NCBI RefSeq assembly: GCF_050947875.1 | Contig: NC_134570.1 | Coordinates: 229,199,265 to 229,263,264, forward strand | Reading direction: 5' to 3' | Length of the DNA stretch: 64,000 nt | Source: Dermacentor variabilis | Taxonomy: Eukaryota; Arthropoda; Arachnida; Ixodida; Ixodidae | In this document: positions 51,701 through 61,555 of the stretch, in pieces | Layout of the letters: each line of letters starts with the position of its first letter | Numbering within the stretch: the stretch's first letter is position 1 | The notes under the pieces: generated by a model | What the model was told of the DNA's origin: nothing | Databases searched by the model: none | The model's input: the letters and a program-made list of their open reading frames with translations, nothing else | Position numbers and translations under genes: made by a program

Positions 51701-53372
51701 GTAACGAAGAAACTTCCAGAAAGAATCACTCACTCACGACTAAGTTTATTTCGCGAAAACTCAAGCACATATAGAATGCCTCAAAGCGCAGATCCAAAGG
51801 GCGCCAGGAAAAGCGGTTTCAAGAGGTGACTTCACTTTTAGGAATAGACTTTTCTCTTATATTAGTCAGTGAGCCCTTTCTAATTAGGATGTCCGTCTTC
51901 ATATGTATTGCGAAGCGACAAGGTGCGCGAGATTTCCATAGAAAGACAGATGACAGGTTAATAGTGATCCCAACATGTGCTATCATAAGAAAAGAGTGTC
52001 ATAAATTTCGTTTATTTCTTCGTTAATTTCGATGTCATCGTAATAACAGGGCCACGGCTTGTATCTACATCATTTGTGGAAACATGACCCAATACGCAGA
52101 GCGAAGAAGCCCCAAACGCTGCCACTCGAGACACGACCGCCTGTTAAGGAGATGCGCGTTAGTACAATCGCGATTGGCTGTCGTCAGCTAGTACTCCAAC
52201 TACCTAGGGCGATATCAATAGGCAATACGGTAGCGGGAGATTACAATGAAAGATTCACCAAGAGGACACAAGTGTAAAACAAAATGCGACATGTTCGGGC
52301 TTGCGGCATATCGTGGAGAGCCAGCTAAATGAAGTCTTGGAGCGCCGTTACAAATACTTAACTTGAAGGTATATTAGCCAAGTCACTTGGCATTAGATTC
52401 CAGTGTCGAATATAGTATTGAAAAAAAGATGATTTACTTAACCATCAGGTTTTACACGAAGCGTATTTAAGATATTAAGGAAACCTAGTCAGGTGAACGT
52501 ATAATTTTCGTGTGACACGTCCACCCTACGTGCTTCTTTGCTTCCGTCGCACTCCCAAATGCAAGCAGCACATCTGTATTCTGCACCCGCTCTGATTTCG
52601 CCATTAACGCGGTGAAGGTCACAGGGACACGCGGCGACTCTTCGCGCAAGCAGCAGTAGCGTCGTCGACCTTAATGGGTCCCCGGGGAGGGCGGCGAGAG
52701 CGGGGCCACCCCTCGCCCCCGCTTCGTCGTCGTGCATTCCCTTGGCGCTCGTGCATTCATCTCTCCCCGTCCTCGACCACGTGACTCTCCTGTTTCCGGT
52801 CGCGCGCCCTTGGCAGTGCGTGACATGCGACGTCATGGTATTTTTTTTTTTCTTTCTTTAGTGTGGCGCGCGTAAGAGGAAATTTTACACCGATGCCAAC
52901 TCCTGTTTCCCCACTGAATTACATGTAAAACGCAGAAGTGCTTTTGTAATAGAAGCACAGCACAAATTTAAATAAAGGATGCAGCTTCTGACAGACACAG
53001 TGTAGTGACTGTAAGGAGCAAGATTTGGATTTTGTGCTTTGCAATTTCTAATTATAACGTGCCAGTGGGCCAGTTAGTAAATCATGGTAGAATGATGCAG
53101 ACAGTTTTAGTACAGCGCTCGTGTTTGTTCACTCTGTGCCATGTGCTTGTTTGGAAGTGCGCTACCATATTCCATGGATTTCTGCAAACGTTCGCGAAAA
53201 TGGGTTACAAAAAGATAGAAGCTAGAAGCTTGCAAGCCCGTAAACCAACACCAGAAACACATCGCAGTTTTATAACTTCCATCTGGGAGAGCATCTAAAG
53301 CGGACAAATTTGACGCATAAATTTACACGCTAGGTGAAATGGTTGCAACCTTTACGAGGGTTTCGTAGAAGG
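48705..53372. other. Intronic sequence without recognisable genes
   Basis: No coding similarity was found in this 4.7 kb. A 14-bp unit, ATGATTCACGTTGT, is repeated exactly at 50660-50673 and 50674-50687. The 185-codon frame at 49366-49923 shows no domain features and is probably chance. A CpG-rich stretch lies near 52600-52800. Confidence 0.35.
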
Positions 53373-53640
53373 TCTACCAACAAATTAATAATAATATTTG
53401 GGGTTTTACGGGCCAAAACCACTTTCTGATTATGAGGCACGCCGTAGTGGAGGACTCCGGAAATTTTTGACCACCTGGGGTTCTTTAACGTGCACCTAAA
53501 TCTAAGCACACGGGTGTTTTCGCATTTCGCCCCCATCGAAAATGCGGCCGCCGTGGCCGGGATTCGATCCCGCGACCTCGTGCTCAGCAGCCCAACACCA
53601 TAGCCACTGAGCAACCACGGCGGGTTCTACCAACAAATTA
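53373..53640 (-). repeat. Ruka-like tRNA-derived SINE with 15-bp target duplication
   Basis: The minus-strand head (53620-53560) has an A-box-like GGTTGCTCAGTGGCTA and the B box GGATCGAATCC (complement of 53560-53570). The body continues left to an ATATTATTAT tail near 53388. TCTACCAACAAATTA occurs at 53373-53387 and 53626-53640 as the target-site duplication. Ruka is a named ixodid tick SINE; the match is from memory. Confidence 0.85.
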
Positions 53641-56600
53641 GTGATATATATATTAGTGCGGTGAATAATTGATCAGAATAGAACTCTTTGAATGTCTTAG
53701 CAGGCGCACATCCGATAATTATGATATTTTTATTCATTACTTAGTTACGGAGTTGAGAGCTTAATGCTGTGTTTTCTGTAATTTTGTATTGTGCAATTTT
53801 CAACAATACAAAAAAAACATTGACGACCTGAATGAAGAATTCACTTGCGACAGCTCAACCTATTTTTCTTTTTCTGCTCGACTTCGGTACAGTGGTTGCC
53901 GAGAAAAGTAATTTGTGCGTTTTCATTCACTTAAGAGCTCCCGGGCTAAATATCTTACGGAGGATTGCACAACGATTTTTGTACGGCTGTGGTTAAAGCC
54001 AACGTATCAAGTGTCAGTCGAAGAGCAGCCAGCGCAGGATATTCCAGGTGGCCATTTGACTGTGCGATCGGTGCGCAGCCTGACACCGGTCACCGTTGGC
54101 GATGAGCCACCAGCGGCGGGAGCCTCCCTAATGCGTCGTCCGATCACGCAGGGTGACGCGGCCGTCGGCATAACAGAGAGTTGTTATTGAGTACCAAGCT
54201 CGGTAAGTATTTGGAAACGTTCGCGGTAGCGATGGAGAGATTGCGTCCAGTCGCCGGCGACCCTGGCACTGGCAGAGCGCTCAAGGCGCACTGCGAAGAA
54301 GCGGCAAACTTTATGTTACGTTCGCCCCAGTGCCGACAACTGACGATAAACTGTCTCTTCGCTATTACGGACTATGGATGAGCCGCTATGATCTCGTTTG
54401 GTCGGAAGTTTAGGCGGTGGTTAAACGGGCGAGGGAGGTAGCAAAGCGCGTCGTCTTTTGTCGTACCTAAATTAAGGCGCATTTGAAGCAACACTCACTG
54501 CAGAAAGTCCTCAGATAGGCTAAAAAAGTCTCCAGCGAAATTCAACATATTTCTCTCTCTTCTTCTTCGTAATTTGGGAGAGGGAATGTAGGCTTAATTC
54601 TGCAGCCCATATGGGAGCACGGCGCAGCGTATTGGAGATGGGGGCGGGGGATGAAGGATGAGGGGATAGAGGGGGAAAGCGAGAGCAGGTTACAGGCAGC
54701 ATACGTCATGCATCATCCAAGGGCGATGGCAAGCCAGGGAGGCCCATGGGAGGCCGCACTCTAGTGGCGATCTGGGAGCCCGTTGATGTACACGTATTCA
54801 AGCAGGCTTGCCAGTGCTGAAAGGTGGTAGCGGGCCGGGGACAGTAGCTGTGTTTCTGAGGTAGCCGGGTGTCCCTACCGTCGGTAGGTGGCAGAGAGGA
54901 ACCACTTCCCTTCACGCACGCGCAGAAAAAGCGGTTAACTCCAATTTGGATGTTGTCGCTAGGGCTAGAAGGAAGAACGTTCTAGAATATGGAGGTACGT
55001 TTCTCAAGAATTCCCATGCAGTGTCAGTGAAGTGCATTGACCACTTCTGTCGAATGACGGCGAGTCGAGGTGGAGGGCTGAGAGCAGGGAAGTTCAAGAT
55101 GCGGAGGTTAGGCATGGTATGCAGTCTAGTTAGAAGTGAGTTAGAACTGCCCGTGTCCTTCGCTGCCGTCGTTTTGGACCGCAGGGGCGTTCCTGCGGCG
55201 TCAGCGCTGTAACCGAGTGAACGAGCACATGTGAAAGAGCGAACGCAGAGCGGGAAATGAAAGACGGGAGCCGTACACGGCGGGGACCAATGAGAGCGGG
55301 GACGTGCGCGCTGGAGATTGTTGCCACGCGGACTGGCCCGACCGTTCGATGCGTGCTCATGCGTGTTCTCAGCTGTTTCCTACTATCGTCTGGGCGCGTC
55401 AGCTCGCACTTGTTTGGTTAGCTTAGTTTTGTTTCGTTCTGTTTCTTTAGATTGTCATGGTTTCCAATTGTTTGGTAATCTGGCTGTATGCGCGACGTAA
55501 ATTGTGTAGTACTTTCTGAAAGCTACGCGGCACCAGCGATTACACTGGAACCTTCGACGAGTCATGTGTAAAAGCCGACGCGCTTGACCCGTAGATCATA
55601 TTATCGACAATCGCGACTCTGCTACATGTCTCTCTCAAATTCTTTGCCTCAATATATCGCGAACTGAAAACACATATAGAGTTGCGCTCAAATTTTGCAT
55701 TAGGGAGTATCGCGATCGTTGATTCTTTTTTTTTTTTTTTTGCTTTAGCGCCACGCATGTCACGCAGTAAATACCCAATGCGCCTGGTTCGAGATCGTCC
55801 AGAAGCGAAGAGCCACGCGGGCGAGCTTCGCTCATGAGTGCTACACGTTTTTGGCGATTGCCCGGCACCGATTCAATCGCAGACCCTTAAACAATTTGAA
55901 CTGGGATAATGTCGCGATTCCTGCCGCTCAGTTCTGTTCCTTTACTTTTATTGCCCAGGACCTGCAGATCCCAGCTACGACGTAGGTTGACCAGCGCCGG
56001 AAGCACTGGTGAATGGCGAAGAGGAAAAAAATGAAATGCAGCCGTCACTGATTTCGATTTTCCTGTGACAGCGAAAGATTACTTTCAGCGCGCGTTACAT
56101 TTTTTTTATTCCTTCGATGCATCATACGTTGATATCTGGTTGAGAATGTTTGAGTGACAGTGTGATGGACGTAATAGGTGGTTTCCGGGACACGTGTCCA
56201 AAGTGCACGAGAAGTAGACCCCGGCATGCGCTAACATGTTGGGCAAGCCTCCTTCGAGACATTATTGTTCCCACGCACGCACTACCAAACCAACCAGCCT
56301 GCACAGTTAAATTGAAAGAACTGGTTGTACGGCTAGTTCGCTAGGCATGTTGCAATTTCCCTACGCAAAACGTGAAAACGAAGCAGACAAGTCAAGAAAA
56401 GGCAAAACGATGTTTATCTACTCAGGTTTGTTCGATTCTGTATAAAATATAGTTCCGGTGAAAGAGTGGCTTTTGAACAATATATGATTGACACAGATGA
56501 TTGATATGTGGCACATTGGTCTTATCTAATTAGTCATCCGCTATTTTTGCGCTGTGAAATATCACCGGCATAAAATGGTGGCCCAGCGGTACATGTTGGG

Positions 56601-56781
56601 ACCCATGCCGCGAGGGCACCACCGTCGTGCTCGCTTATCGCAGGCCAACAGATAAGTTCGAGCATGAATAGGCAAGACGCACGAGCAGGGTGGTTGCGCG
56701 CGCTAATGCATGCTTAGAAGTAACAGAGGTGCAGTGTATGTGTCGAAACCAAACTACTTGTTATGTTCTGAGCTGGCGATG
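53641..56781. other. Intronic sequence without recognisable genes
   Basis: Several short frames occur, for example 53915-54190, 54946-55212 and 55130-55360, but none shows family features. A GC-rich stretch lies near 54580-54900 and a T-run at 55726-55741. Confidence 0.35.
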
Positions 56782-57046
56782 GAATGCAGAAGTTACAAAA
56801 TTAAAATATGGGGTTTTACGAGCCAAAACCACTTTCTGATTATGAGGCACGCCATAGTGGAGGAATCCGGCAATTTCGACCACCTGGGGTTCCTTAACGT
56901 GCACCTAAATCTAAGCACACGGGTGTCATCGTATTTCACCCCCATCGAAATGCGGCCACCGTGGCCAGGATTCGATCCCGCGACCTCGTGCTCAGCAGCC
57001 CAACACCATAGCCACTGAGCAACCACGGCAGGTCGAATGCAGAAGT
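56782..57046 (-). repeat. Ruka-like tRNA-derived SINE with 12-bp target duplication
   Basis: Same family and orientation as 53388-53625 and very similar to it. The B box is the complement of 56968-56978. GAATGCAGAAGT at 56782-56793 and 57035-57046 is the target-site duplication. The tail near 56794-56812 is A-rich in plus orientation (TTTTAATTTTG on the SINE strand). Confidence 0.85.
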
Positions 57047-58860
57047 GGACCGCTCGGGTGTTCTATATACAAGTGCGCATGGGGGCTATACATGGACAAC
57101 ATAAACATGGCCCTTCTCTGTCCGGTGAAATTAGTGCTTCGTTCGAAGAACGACCACGAGGACGGGCCATAATGTTTACCAGTGAAAACATGGAAGAAAC
57201 ACGGTTCCCATGACACGTCCCAATGTGCGGCCGCTTTCTTCCACGCAACAGAGGGAAGTTCGGTGCGCACCTCCGCTGAAAGCAGCTTCTATGCCTTGCA
57301 TTTCGTGTGCGCGGTATAGTTTTGGGCTCAACGCTGCGTTTAACTGGCTGCTCGAGCTCTCTGTTAATTGCAATAAATCGGGTCTAAACTATCTCTTCGC
57401 ATCTGTGGTGGCTAATAGCAGTCACGTGCCATCAAAAATTTATATCTTGAGGGACGTGTGAATGATCGCAACTGCTCCTTACGTCGCCCCACGGGAGCAT
57501 GAACCTATTTAAATAAATAAATAAATAACAAGACAGACAGATTACGGTTGTCTTTTCAGCTATACTGTACTCTATTGGTGAGACATACTGCGCATTTGGA
57601 GGTGTTTATTTTTTCTCCATAAGGAATTTCTTGGGCATTTGTCTGGGCCACACACACGTGCGTGGAAGCTCGGACGCGATAGGTGCGGCAATAGCACGGG
57701 CCACTAGGAATCGCCCCCCAAAGGCTTTCGCACTTCCGCCCCCGGACGCAGCTCTCACCGCCTGAAGAGACGAACGCCACGACTTCGTGTTTGTTGGCAC
57801 GATGTCACGGTGCCCACACGACCACTGAAGAGCAGTCATTGCTTACAATATGGAGGACAAGACCCGAACTATTCTGAAACAGCGGAAAACGAGACAAGCA
57901 CACGCCATGTCACCCGGAGACAAACTTGCCGCCGTTATAATTCTTACGGGCAGCGCGCACGCATGTCCACACCGGGCGTTTCAAAACTGACGTGCAGTCG
58001 GTCAACGGTGACGAATGTAAACGAAAGCTGCGATTGCGTGCGCAAGATTTCGCAAAGTTTGGCGCGCATACTCCGGCAACTACGGCCGAACAATCGTTCG
58101 TATCTAAAGTGAGCGCTCGTGTATGGGCGAATCTCCATGAGAATAGAGGGATCAATCCGGGAACAAACCGATAATAAAACGACTTTTCTTTGTTAAACAG
58201 TTTTCGCGTTCACGGCGGATTAAGAGGCCACCTTCAATTTTTTCCGTAGATTTCATGAGAGATGATTATCGGATGCGATAAGCGGCAGCTGTTGACATTC
58301 TAGAGCTGCTTCACAATGGGCTACGAGGGACATCGCGGGGCCGAGGAATGTGCGCCAATGTTGATCATATTGTTTATCGAAGAAGCAGTAGGGGCAAATT
58401 TCTGAGTGAATATGTTCATGGTTACACAGGCCCCGTTTAAGTTGAGCGCTGGCTTTTGCTGCCACGAAATATAGTGGAAAATGAGCGAAAGTAATAAAAT
58501 AAGGAAACGTTCTCTTTTCACAGAATTATTTTGACTCAATGTCTGGGAAGAAAATTGTTGCAATCATTTATAAGGCTCCAATTTACAACATGAACGCCGA
58601 CAGGAATACGATTACTTTTTTATAATGCACGCAAAAACTGAAATAAGAGCATTAAAATGTCAAAAGAAAACAGAAGAATCAGGTGTCGTGCTACAACAAT
58701 ATTTCCGTATAGATATACATGCTCCATATGCAAGTGTTAACATGCTTTTAGTTTGCGGATTCTACAAAGGATGACATGTTGAACACCAAGATATTTGAAT
58801 ATGTTAGGAATGCAATGCAACTCCTGCTGTTGTCGCGGTAGCACTTGGTAATCATAAGAC
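57047..58860. other. Intronic sequence without recognisable genes
   Basis: An (AAAT)n run lies at 57508-57529. Overlapping frames on both strands between 57550 and 58180 show no family features. Confidence 0.35.
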
Positions 58861-58875
58861 CACACACACACACAC

Positions 58876-58936
<61 letters not shown>

Positions 58937-58946
58937 TATAGATATT
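58861..58946. repeat. (CA)n(TA)n microsatellite
   Basis: About seven CA units pass into about thirty TA units, then GATATA variants. The compound structure is typical of a mutable microsatellite. Confidence 0.95.
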
Positions 58947-59079
58947 TTCTTCACTAGCCCTTCACATAATGACACAATAATGGATTTATGGATTTAAGAA
59001 AACCGGCCTTCTCTAGACGATTGAGTTGTTGTGAAAAGCTCAGATTGGCGAGGTAGTGGCATGACTTTCTAAATAAAGA

Positions 59080-59830
59080 AAGGGGAAGCACCCCAAAGAC
59101 ACATCGAAGAAGTTAAAAAGTACGCAGTCATCCCTTATGTACATCAGATGGGGCATGGGCTAAAAAAGACAGCCATGAAATATGGTGTTCAAGTAATATT
59201 TTCAGCAAATAATTCCTTAAACAAGATTTGCAATCTTGTCAATAGACCTAAACAGGCGTCCAAAGCCACATGCCACGTCAAACACTCGGGGCAGCTTGTG
59301 GCATGCTCGGTGGGAGTGGTCTACGTCATTACACTTTCGTGCGGCAAAATGTACTTTGGGCAGACGGGTCGCTGCCTTAACATCCGCCTTAGGGAGCACC
59401 AAGGTGCGATCAGGAATGAAACAGGTTCCAATCTGGCCGCGCATTGTAGAGTTTGCTCATGCAAACGCATGTTTGAACAAACGGAAATATTGTATAAAAA
59501 TATGCATCAAATTAAACGCGAGATTGTAGAGGCCTACTTCATGCATGTGAACTCAGGCGCATGCGTCAGCCAGACTTCTATCACTCTGCAGGATAACGAA
59601 ACTGATTTTTTTAATGCCAAGATAGGCTAACACCCTCGTAAACGTCCCTTTACATGTGCTCACATTTTCTGTATATTATAGTCCGTTGCTTGAAACAATA
59701 AACCAGTTGTTAGTCTGCGCTCGTGTTGTGTACTTCCTCTCGTCCTTCGTCCGGGCTGCGCTGCCCAAACATAGGAACATGTTCAATCACCAACTCGCCC
59801 AGCTTGCCGTCTTAAAAAAGGTACGGATGT
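59080..59830 (+). mobile_element. Penelope-like element, 3' part with GIY-YIG endonuclease
   Basis: From about 59085 the frame reads H-I-E-E-V-K-K-Y-A-V-I-P-Y-V-H and continues to a TAA (about 59628-59630). The GIY-YIG-type core is G-V-V-Y (59313-59324) and Y-F-G-Q-T-G-R (from 59352), followed by R-L-R-E-H and the helix with R-E-I-V-E-A-Y. Penelope-like elements carry RT followed by this endonuclease, which opens target DNA; RT is absent, so the copy is 5'-truncated. The 3' region contains AATAAACC and a CCCAAAC...CATGTTCAATCACCAAC stretch. The endonuclease frame of about 160 codons is uninterrupted, so the insertion may be fairly young. Confidence 0.8.
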
Positions 59831-60467
59831 AAGGACACGGACAAAAAGAAAACACAAATTCGGCTTGGCTAGGTCTCTGTTCCCTGCCGGCTTTTTCGGC
59901 AGCAGGTATCAAAATCTGCACAGTGCGTTAATACGATACATGAATTTGTATATAAGTACATAGCAAATAACCTAGCAAAATAATATACAGACAAAGCATG
60001 TGCGTTGAGAGAACCTGTAAGCTCAAGGTTATTTTGGCACAGCAGCAAACATTCACATCCATGGATAAACACTCATTTCATACGATATTCAAAAACACAT
60101 TAACACAAACATAAGCCAATTTTCGCTTAAAGGGAACTTCAATAGAAATACATCTATGAATACATCACTGTGCACTTGCAGCTTAAAATCCATGTTGATC
60201 AGAAAAAGAAAACAACAAAAACGCAAGTGCACTCATGTAAATAAAAGTATGAACGACAAGTTAGGACAAGGAGATCTTTCTGACCGCCCAGCTACCTGAA
60301 CATTGCCCTGACCCATGAGTCAGGCTCATGATGATCTTTGTTCTTAGCCGTGAGCAATGCAAAGCCCACTCAAGAGCTAGAATAACGAACCAATGTAACG
60401 TGGTGCAAATAAAACGGATGTGTGAAAAAAATCATTTCTTTAAAGCAGCATTTTAGGATGATATACA
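59831..60467. other. Intronic sequence, unassigned
   Basis: No coding or repeat signal that I can name. Short open frames are present only. Confidence 0.3.
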
Positions 60468-60790
60468 AGGTGTTCTTTTTTAGCTGCACCAAATTTTTTC
60501 AAGATTGCCTATGGCAGATAGGACAATTTTAATCCTTGATCTAAATTACTCGACGAGGCGGCCATTCTATGAGAAATCAAAATTTTCAGTTAAATAAGTA
60601 ACATAGTTAGGGTAACTAACTTTTTCATTCATTGCTTTACGCCACACATTTCAACCTAAGAAGTATTGCCGCAGAGTTGGCATGGCGTATCAACTTGGAA
60701 CGAATTCTGCGGACATTACCAAGTGTTCGTCGATATACGTTGGCGTTGCAGTGACATTTTTAGAAACCCCTGTTTTATGCATCGAATCAC
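60468..60790. repeat. Probable interspersed repeat
   Basis: ACAAGGTGTTCTTTTTTAGC, then CAAGATTGCCTATGGCAGAT and CATTGCTTTACGCCACACAT resemble, from memory, a common tick repeat that starts with a GTGTT-type end. Boundaries and class are not certain. Confidence 0.35.
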
Positions 60791-60929
60791 AAAAGTAACT
60801 CTCCGAAGCAGTCGCTTTGTTAATCAAAACAAAATTAAGCAGACAAAAAAAAAGAGACACTCGAAATGGCTAAACGATGGTTAAGCGTGCTGCAGTGGCG
60901 CCTCGCTGACCGTTCGCCTCGTTCGGCAG

Positions 60930-61132
60930 TGGGCGGCGGCTCGGCGGGATCGGTGCTGGCGAACCGGCTGTCCGCGGAGCCGTCGACGCGGGTGCTGCTG
61001 CTCGAGGCGGGCGGCCCGGAGGACACGGTGACCGACGTGCCCTTCTTCACCACCGTCAGCCAGGGCTCGGACATTGACTGGGCCTTCTACACCGAGACGC
61101 AGGGGAACTGCGGATTCGCCACCGTCAAGCAG
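60930..61132 (+). CDS. GMC-family FAD oxidoreductase, second visible coding exon
   Basis: The 203-bp exon follows a pyrimidine-rich tract and CAG (60927-60929) and ends CAG|GTAGG. TG completes the Val codon from exon 1, then 67 whole codons follow: G-G-G-S-A-G-S-V-L-A-N-R-L-S, V-L-L-L-E-A-G-G (end of the second beta strand, Glu contacting the FAD ribose), D-V-P-F-F, and D-W-A-F-Y-T-E-T-Q before the junction. The expected next block (the W-P-R-G-K-x-L-G-G-S type flavin site) is not in the remaining 2.9 kb. The two exons code about 110 of the roughly 550-650 residues usual in the family. GMC enzymes oxidise alcohols or sugars using FAD. Composition is markedly GC-rich compared with the flanking sequence. 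Confidence 0.9.
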
Positions 61133-61555
61133 GTAGGACGCTGTTGGCCGAGCAGGTCGTGCGAAAAAGAAATCCTGGGGGGGGGGCATCAAACTCTGAT
61201 GCCACAGTCGCACGCGTAATTCTGTCGTGCCAACCACACGATCGCTGCTTGTGTGTGCCCTGCACGCCGCGAGAGATCTCGTGCATCGTTTTCTTTGACG
61301 CCGAGGACGAAGGCAGTGAATTCGTCGAATCTTTCACTGAGCGCATCACGAAAGCTTCGCGTCACATAAATCCCAATATGTGTGTTGGATCTGGTTAAAT
61401 GTTTTATACATGAGACCACATGTTTATAAGTGAGCCTTCTGATACGGCTTTATATTATTTTTCTCTCTTTCTCTCTCTCTGGACGGCTAGCCTTCTATTC
61501 CATGTGTACAGCTAGATTAGCAACAGTTTTTGCGGTTACACTAGTATTGATTCTG
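61133..61555 (+). other. Start of the next GMC intron
   Basis: After the donor GTAGGACG, a G-run lies at about 61176-61185 and a (CT)n stretch at 61461-61480. No exon was recognised. Confidence 0.5.

Larger units (their letters stand above)
22836..60929 (+). other. 38.1-kb GC-AG intron of the GMC oxidoreductase gene
   Basis: The inferred intron begins GCAAGT and ends in a pyrimidine-rich stretch followed by CAG (60927-60929). It is phase 1, with one base of the Val codon before and two after. It contains several large retrotransposon bodies in both orientations plus SINEs, MITEs and a Penelope-like fragment. GC donors are a known minor class and normally compensate with strong flanking consensus, as seen here. 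The link rests on protein-family continuity and matching phase, not on transcript data. Confidence 0.75.

Noticed and set aside
53915..54190. 91-codon frame as a candidate host exon
   Set aside because: No recognisable family, no convincing splice sites, and the composition is like the surroundings.
54580..54900. GC-rich stretch as a promoter or CpG island
   Set aside because: No adjacent gene start or exon could be identified, so base composition alone was not enough.
60881..61237. 118-codon minus-strand frame over the GMC exon
   Set aside because: It is the shadow of a GC-rich coding exon on the plus strand, which has a clear family match.
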